From positions 1-64,000 of the forward strand of contig JAVLUO010000005.1 in the NCBI GenBank assembly GCA_031628995.1: a stretch of DNA of 64,000 nucleotides, written 5' to 3'. The DNA is from Bacillota bacterium LX-D. GTDB lineage: Bacteria > Bacillota > DUOV01 > Zhaonellaceae. The position numbers were made by a program, and so were the translations under genes. Below the pieces are notes generated by a model. That model was not told the origin of the DNA. It did no database searches and saw only the letters and a list, made by a program, of their open reading frames with translations. Shown piece after piece: positions 60,159 through 64,000 of the stretch (positions within the stretch are counted from its first letter, which is position 1; each line of letters starts with the position of its first letter).

Positions 60159-60866
60159 TTGAGTACATTAATGATGGCTTTCTTCGCTTTTTCCGTAATA
60201 AAAGGAATTGCTCTTTTAGTTTCGTACATTAGCAATAACGCTTTCCCACAGCCTTTATCAGAAGAAGAAGAAGCATTACAGCTTACAAAAATGAAAAAAG
60301 GGGATTTTGAAGCTAAAAATGTTCTAATCGAACATAATTTACGATTAGTAGCGCATATTACTAAAAAATTTGAAGGATCAAGTGAGGATAGTGATGATCT
60401 TATTTCTATAGGAACTATAGGTTTAATTAAAGCAATAAACACTTTTGATCCTGGAAAAGGAACTCGGTTAGCTACTTATGCTGCACGGTGTATTGAGAAT
60501 GAAATTTTAATGCATTTACGATCTATAAAAAAAGTCAGAGGAGAAGTTTCCTTATATGACCCTATTGGAGTAGATAAAGAAGGCAATGAAATTACTTTAA
60601 TTGATGTTTTAGGAACAGATCATGATGTTGTATCTGAGTCTGTTGAAAATGCTTTTGAACAACAAAGAGTTTTAGAAAAAATCAAAATTCTTAATAAAAG
60701 AGAAAGAAACGTTTTAGAGCTACGCTATGGTTTATTTAATTCATTTAGAAAAACACAAAGAGAAATTGCGAAGCATTTAGGAATTTCTCGTTCCTATGTT
60801 TCTAGAATTGAGAAAAAAGCAATTGAAAAACTTACTAAAGAATTTACAGCTGATAAAAAGCAATAG
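60159..60866 (+). CDS. sigK: Sporulation sigma factor SigK (mother cell, late)
   Basis: 235 residues: a hydrophobic pro-sequence-like N-terminus (MSTLMMAFFAFSVIKGIALL), then sigma-70 regions 1.2-4.2 (NLRLVAHITKKFEGSSEDSDDLISIGTIGLIKA; GTRLATYAARCIENEILMHLR; RKTQREIAKHLGISRSYVSRIEK). In Bacillus the pro-sequence is removed by SpoIVFB, which agrees with the BofC-like gene at 2385. The gene is intact, with no skin-type insertion. TTG start after GGAGGTGGG. Confidence 0.93.
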   Translation: MSTLMMAFFAFSVIKGIALLVSYISNNAFPQPLSEEEEALQLTKMKKGDFEAKNVLIEHNLRLVAHITKKFEGSSEDSDDLISIGTIGLIKAINTFDPGKGTRLATYAARCIENEILMHLRSIKKVRGEVSLYDPIGVDKEGNEITLIDVLGTDHDVVSESVENAFEQQRVLEKIKILNKRERNVLELRYGLFNSFRKTQREIAKHLGISRSYVSRIEKKAIEKLTKEFTADKKQ

Positions 60867-61006
60867 TAAGGCTTTTGGTCTGGCTTTTTTGTATTAATTA
60901 CTTTTTACAACCTTAGAATTAACTATTTTTTGGACGTGATTTATCGGTTATAATAAAATTAGAATTGTATAATTTATTTATCATTTTGCTAAGAAGAGAG
61001 GATATA

Positions 61007-61522
61007 ATGGTTAAACATTTTTTAAAACCTCGATTGCATGTTAAAACGTTACTCCAAATACCCTTGCAAGAAATAGTTAGTAAAGGTATTAACGGGTTAA
61101 TTATTGATTTGGATAATACAATAACTGAATGGAACAGTCCAAAGCTTAGGAAGGAATTTATTGAATGGTTTAAATTATTGTCAGCCTACAATATTAAGGC
61201 ATGTATTGCATCTAATAACAATAAAGAAAGGGTTGAACAGATAGGCATTAGTTTAGGGATTCCCGCTATTTATAAAGCATGTAAACCACGGAAACGCGCT
61301 TTCCGTAAGGCCATAAGAATAATGGGGACAGATATAAAATCAACTGCTGTAATAGGTGATCAACTATTTACCGATATTTTAGGTGGGAATAGATTGGGAT
61401 TATACACAATTTTAGTTACCCCTTTGAATTCAAAGGAATTCCTAGTTACACGTATGGTGAGGAAGGTGGAACACTTATTTTTAAAAGCACTACTTGAGAA
61501 GCGAAGTCAATATGAAAATTAA
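61007..61522 (+). CDS. YqeG family HAD phosphatase
   Basis: 171 residues of the HAD IIIA class: motif I LIIDLDNTITEW (about residues 33-44), motif II ACIASNNN, and motif III/IV region AVIGDQLFTDILGGNRLG. Family members (YqeG) are conserved next to aroE and yqeH in Firmicutes; the substrate is unclear, phosphatidylglycerophosphate being one proposal. I chose the ATG at 61007 after AGAGAGG. Overlaps aroE by 11 bases. Confidence 0.88.
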   Translation: MVKHFLKPRLHVKTLLQIPLQEIVSKGINGLIIDLDNTITEWNSPKLRKEFIEWFKLLSAYNIKACIASNNNKERVEQIGISLGIPAIYKACKPRKRAFRKAIRIMGTDIKSTAVIGDQLFTDILGGNRLGLYTILVTPLNSKEFLVTRMVRKVEHLFLKALLEKRSQYEN

Positions 61523-62372
61523 GGGTGATACTGTAGTAATGGGTATAATAGGTTATCCATTAAAACATTCTTTATCACCAATAATGCATAATGTTGCCTT
61601 TAAAGCTTTAAACTTAAATTATGTTTATGTTCCTTTTCCTATAAAACCTGATAATTTAGTTCAAACTATAAAATTTTTACCGAAATTAGGAATTAAAGGT
61701 GTAAATATAACTATTCCCTATAAAGAAGAAATACTTAATTTTCTAGATGAAATATCTGAGGATGCGTTATTAATTGGAGCAGTAAATACAGTAGTTATCA
61801 AGGAAGAAAAAATGTATGGTTACAATACAGATGGAAATGGTTTTTATCAATCATTGATAGCGGCTGGCTTTAATCCCGATGGTAAAAAGGTATTAATTGC
61901 AGGTGCTGGAGGAGCTTGTCGTGCTGTTGCATTTACTTTATGCAAAAAAGGAATTTCTGACCTCAATTTAGCTGTTCGTTCATTTACTAAGGCAGAAGCC
62001 CTTGCCAATGACCTTAATTCACACTTTTCAACTGACATAAAAGTTACTTATATAGATAATCTAACTGAAGAAGAAGTTAGTGAGGCAGATTTAATAATAA
62101 ATACAACTCCAGTTGGTATGTATCCCCAAGTAAATGATCTGGCACCTTTAAAAGTTAAATTTTTGCATTCTAATCAGTTTGTTTGCGATTTAATTTATAA
62201 TCCATTTGAAACAAAGTTATTACAAGAGGCCAGAAAAAAAGGTTGCCGAACCCTGAATGGATTAGGAATGTTAGTATACCAAGGGGCAGAGGCATTTTCT
62301 TATTGGACTGGTCAAGAGGCACCTATAGATTTGATGTCGAAAGCTGTTTTGAAATCCCTGCTAAATAATTAG
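61512..62372 (+). CDS. aroE: Shikimate dehydrogenase
   Basis: Reduces 3-dehydroshikimate with NADPH. 286 residues: GYPLKHSLSPIMHN (substrate site), the catalytic lysine in NITIPYKEEI, and the NADPH loop AGAGGACRAVAF with TTPVGMYP later. The start at 61512 overlaps the yqeG stop. Upstream of aroC, so the two belong to one aromatic pathway cluster. Confidence 0.96.
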   Translation: MKIKGDTVVMGIIGYPLKHSLSPIMHNVAFKALNLNYVYVPFPIKPDNLVQTIKFLPKLGIKGVNITIPYKEEILNFLDEISEDALLIGAVNTVVIKEEKMYGYNTDGNGFYQSLIAAGFNPDGKKVLIAGAGGACRAVAFTLCKKGISDLNLAVRSFTKAEALANDLNSHFSTDIKVTYIDNLTEEEVSEADLIINTTPVGMYPQVNDLAPLKVKFLHSNQFVCDLIYNPFETKLLQEARKKGCRTLNGLGMLVYQGAEAFSYWTGQEAPIDLMSKAVLKSLLNN

Positions 62373-62443
62373 AAAAGTAATAGTATGAAAAATATTGACA
62401 GAAAAAAGTTCTCACTTTTAGGAGGATTTTTCTATTTCCTTGT

Positions 62444-62468
62444 TAAATTGCTAAATAATAGCAATTTA
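62444..62468 (+). promoter_or_regulatory. Perfect inverted repeat before the MerR-type gene
   Basis: TAAATTGCTA (62444-62453) and TAGCAATTTA (62459-62468) are perfect inverted repeats around AATAA, 16 bases before the ATG. It may be an operator for the regulator downstream or a hairpin that affects its translation. Confidence 0.5.
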
Positions 62469-62484
62469 CAGGGAGTTGATTACT

Positions 62485-62958
62485 ATGTCGGAAAAACTTA
62501 CAATTCAGCAAGTTAGCAATATTTTGCAAGTAGAAATTAGCACACTACGTTTTTGGGAAAAAGAATTTGAAGAATATTTAATGATTAAAAGTAGCAAAGG
62601 TATACGCAAACGCTACGGGCAGGAACAACTTGAAATATTTTCACAAATTAAGGAGCTTTTACAAACTGAACAATACACTATTAAAGGTGCAAAAAGAAGG
62701 CTTGAGCTAGAAAGAACATTGACAAATGCTTTAGGAGTTGAGCAAAACTTTAAAACAACAGTATTTCATATGTTGAATTCTATCATGTCAGAGTTACAAA
62801 AAACTCGAGAAGAAAGCCAAAAATTGACTAGGGAAATTCAATTATTAAGAATGGAAAAAGAAATAATAGAAGGTAAATTGTTGGAAGAACAGAATAAAGG
62901 TATATTTGAATTTTTAAAAGGGAAATGGCAGATTAAGAGGACAGGTGAAGTAAGTTAG
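62485..62958 (+). CDS. MerR-type regulator with coiled-coil tail
   Basis: 157 residues: N-terminal helix-turn-helix LTIQQVSNILQVEISTLRFWEKEF and a wing IRKRYGQEQLEIFSQIKELL as in MerR/BldC-like regulators, then a long coiled coil (about 90-145). No effector cysteines. A palindrome lies just upstream. The start at 62485 is preceded by CAGGGAG. Confidence 0.82.
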   Translation: MSEKLTIQQVSNILQVEISTLRFWEKEFEEYLMIKSSKGIRKRYGQEQLEIFSQIKELLQTEQYTIKGAKRRLELERTLTNALGVEQNFKTTVFHMLNSIMSELQKTREESQKLTREIQLLRMEKEIIEGKLLEEQNKGIFEFLKGKWQIKRTGEVS

Positions 62959-63050
62959 CTGGGTTCTTTCGGTTTTATAATTTTAATTACAAAGCTAAAC
63001 ATTTTTAGAAAAGATATAATATTATTAATATATATTAAAGGAGAGTTGAC

Positions 63051-64000
63051 ATGCTGCGTTTTTTAACAGCTGGTGAGTCGCATGGAAAATGTTTGACGGC
63101 TATAATCGAGGGGTTTCCTGCGGGATTAAATTTAACTGCAGATTATATTAACAAAGAATTGGCTAGGAGGCAGCATGGCTATGGTCGGGGAGCAAGAATG
63201 GAAATTGAACATGACCAGGTTAGTATTCTTTCTGGCATTCGCGGAGGGAAAACTCTTGGCAGTCCAATAACTCTAAATATAAGTAATAAAGATTGGGAAA
63301 ATTGGCAGAATATTATGAGTCCCGAGGAAGAAGCTGATTTAAATTTAGGAACAATCACTAAGCCCCGACCAGGCCATGCAGACCTAAGCGGAGCAATAAA
63401 ATATGAACATAAGGATCTCCGTAATGTATTAGAACGAAGCAGCGCACGAGAAACAGCTACTAGAGTTGCAGTTGGAGCTGTTGCAAAGAAACTTTTACAG
63501 GAAATTAATATAGAGATTATTTCCCATGTGATTAGTATTGGTGATGTAAAAAGTTTAGGGCCTATTAGTATTCAAGATATAAAACAAAAAGCTTCGAATT
63601 CACCAGTTTTTTGTGCAGATATTGAAACCGAAAAAGCCATGTTGCAAGCAATTGACCGAGCCAAAGACAATAAGGACACTTTGGGAGGGATTTTTGAAGT
63701 CATTGTTTTAAACATGCCTATGGGAATTGGTAGCTTTGTACATTGGGATAGAAAGTTAGATGCTATGTTGGCACAAGGCTTAATGAGCATTCAAGCTATT
63801 AAAGGAGTAGAATTTGGCATTGGCTTTCGCAGTGCAGCATTACCTGGATCTAGGGTGCAGGATGAAATAGCCTATAACCAAGAGCAGGGGTTTTTTCATT
63901 TAACCAATAATGCTGGGGGCTTAGAAGGCGGAATGACTAACGGTGAGCCATTGATTATTAGGGCAGCAATGAAACCGATACCTACATTAATGCAACCCTT
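63051..64000 (+). CDS. aroC: Chorismate synthase, 3' end outside window
   Basis: Converts EPSP to chorismate with reduced FMN. The visible 316 codons begin [20 protein letters not shown] and include [43 protein letters not shown] and [15 protein letters not shown], all family signatures; the frame runs out of the window without a stop. AAAGGAG lies before the ATG at 63051. Confidence 0.97.
   Translation, partial: MLRFLTAGESHGKCLTAIIEGFPAGLNLTADYINKELARRQHGYGRGARMEIEHDQVSILSGIRGGKTLGSPITLNISNKDWENWQNIMSPEEEADLNLGTITKPRPGHADLSGAIKYEHKDLRNVLERSSARETATRVAVGAVAKKLLQEINIEIISHVISIGDVKSLGPISIQDIKQKASNSPVFCADIETEKAMLQAIDRAKDNKDTLGGIFEVIVLNMPMGIGSFVHWDRKLDAMLAQGLMSIQAIKGVEFGIGFRSAALPGSRVQDEIAYNQEQGFFHLTNNAGGLEGGMTNGEPLIIRAAMKPIPTLMQP

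Noticed and set aside
60159-60866. skin-like element interrupting sigK
   Set aside because: The reading frame is complete through regions 2 and 4 with no insertion.

Overview
The window reads as a chromosomal piece of an AT-rich, endospore-forming, probably anaerobic Firmicute of the Clostridia, most like the Peptococcaceae/Desulfotomaculum group. The evidence is the gene order (yebC-bofC-like-ruvCAB-DUF2905-spoIID-like-queA-tgt-yajC-secDF-recJ-apt-relA-dtd-hisS-aspS-rarA-nifSU-mnmA-alaS-ireB-ruvX-mltG-U32-PBP-sigK-yqeG-aroE-aroC), intact sporulation genes (sigK, SpoIID and BofC homologues) and the frequent use of TTG starts. No database search was run; all names come from reading motifs and gene order. 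|| 1-40419 (core): the end of an rRNA operon (5S), then densely packed plus-strand housekeeping operons for NAD synthesis, Holliday-junction processing, queuosine tRNA modification, Sec export, (p)ppGpp metabolism, two aminoacyl-tRNA synthetases, Fe-S assembly with tRNA thiolation, alaS-ireB-ruvX, and cell-wall genes. It is broken by one decayed gene (a TcdA-type E1-like enzyme) and by three group II intron relics lying between core genes; two of these relics are deleted copies of the same intron. || 40420-60158 (accessory island between the PBP gene and sigK): a patchwork of insertion-sequence scraps, a pdxS-pdxT pair for PLP synthesis, a BlaI/MecR1-type regulator-sensor pair with two clear operators and a frameshifted sensor, a HepT toxin relic, a DUF2935 protein, a CorA C-terminal fragment, and a GC-richer potassium block. 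That block holds two c-di-AMP (ydaO-type) riboswitches, two further structured leader RNAs, a DUF2294 protein, a frameshifted unknown protein, two tiny membrane proteins, kdpFABC, and a 769-residue protein that is a tandem duplication of the KdpD sensor module (KdpD-N plus USP, twice) with no histidine kinase. Beyond it lie a decayed ATPase-like gene, a small membrane protein, and nested IS21/IS66 scars with phzF and trxB fragments. Two 55-bp elements with identical architecture (22-bp arm, 11-nt loop, 22-bp arm) and outward-facing GTAAGCG ends sit exactly at deletion scars. || 60159-64000 (core again): sigK, a YqeG-type phosphatase, aroE, a MerR-type regulator and the start of aroC. || How the genes may work together: the potassium block looks like a self-contained high-affinity K+ uptake unit controlled by c-di-AMP at the RNA level, and possibly at the protein level through the USP domains, in place of a KdpD/KdpE two-component system. 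This is the most interesting system in the window.
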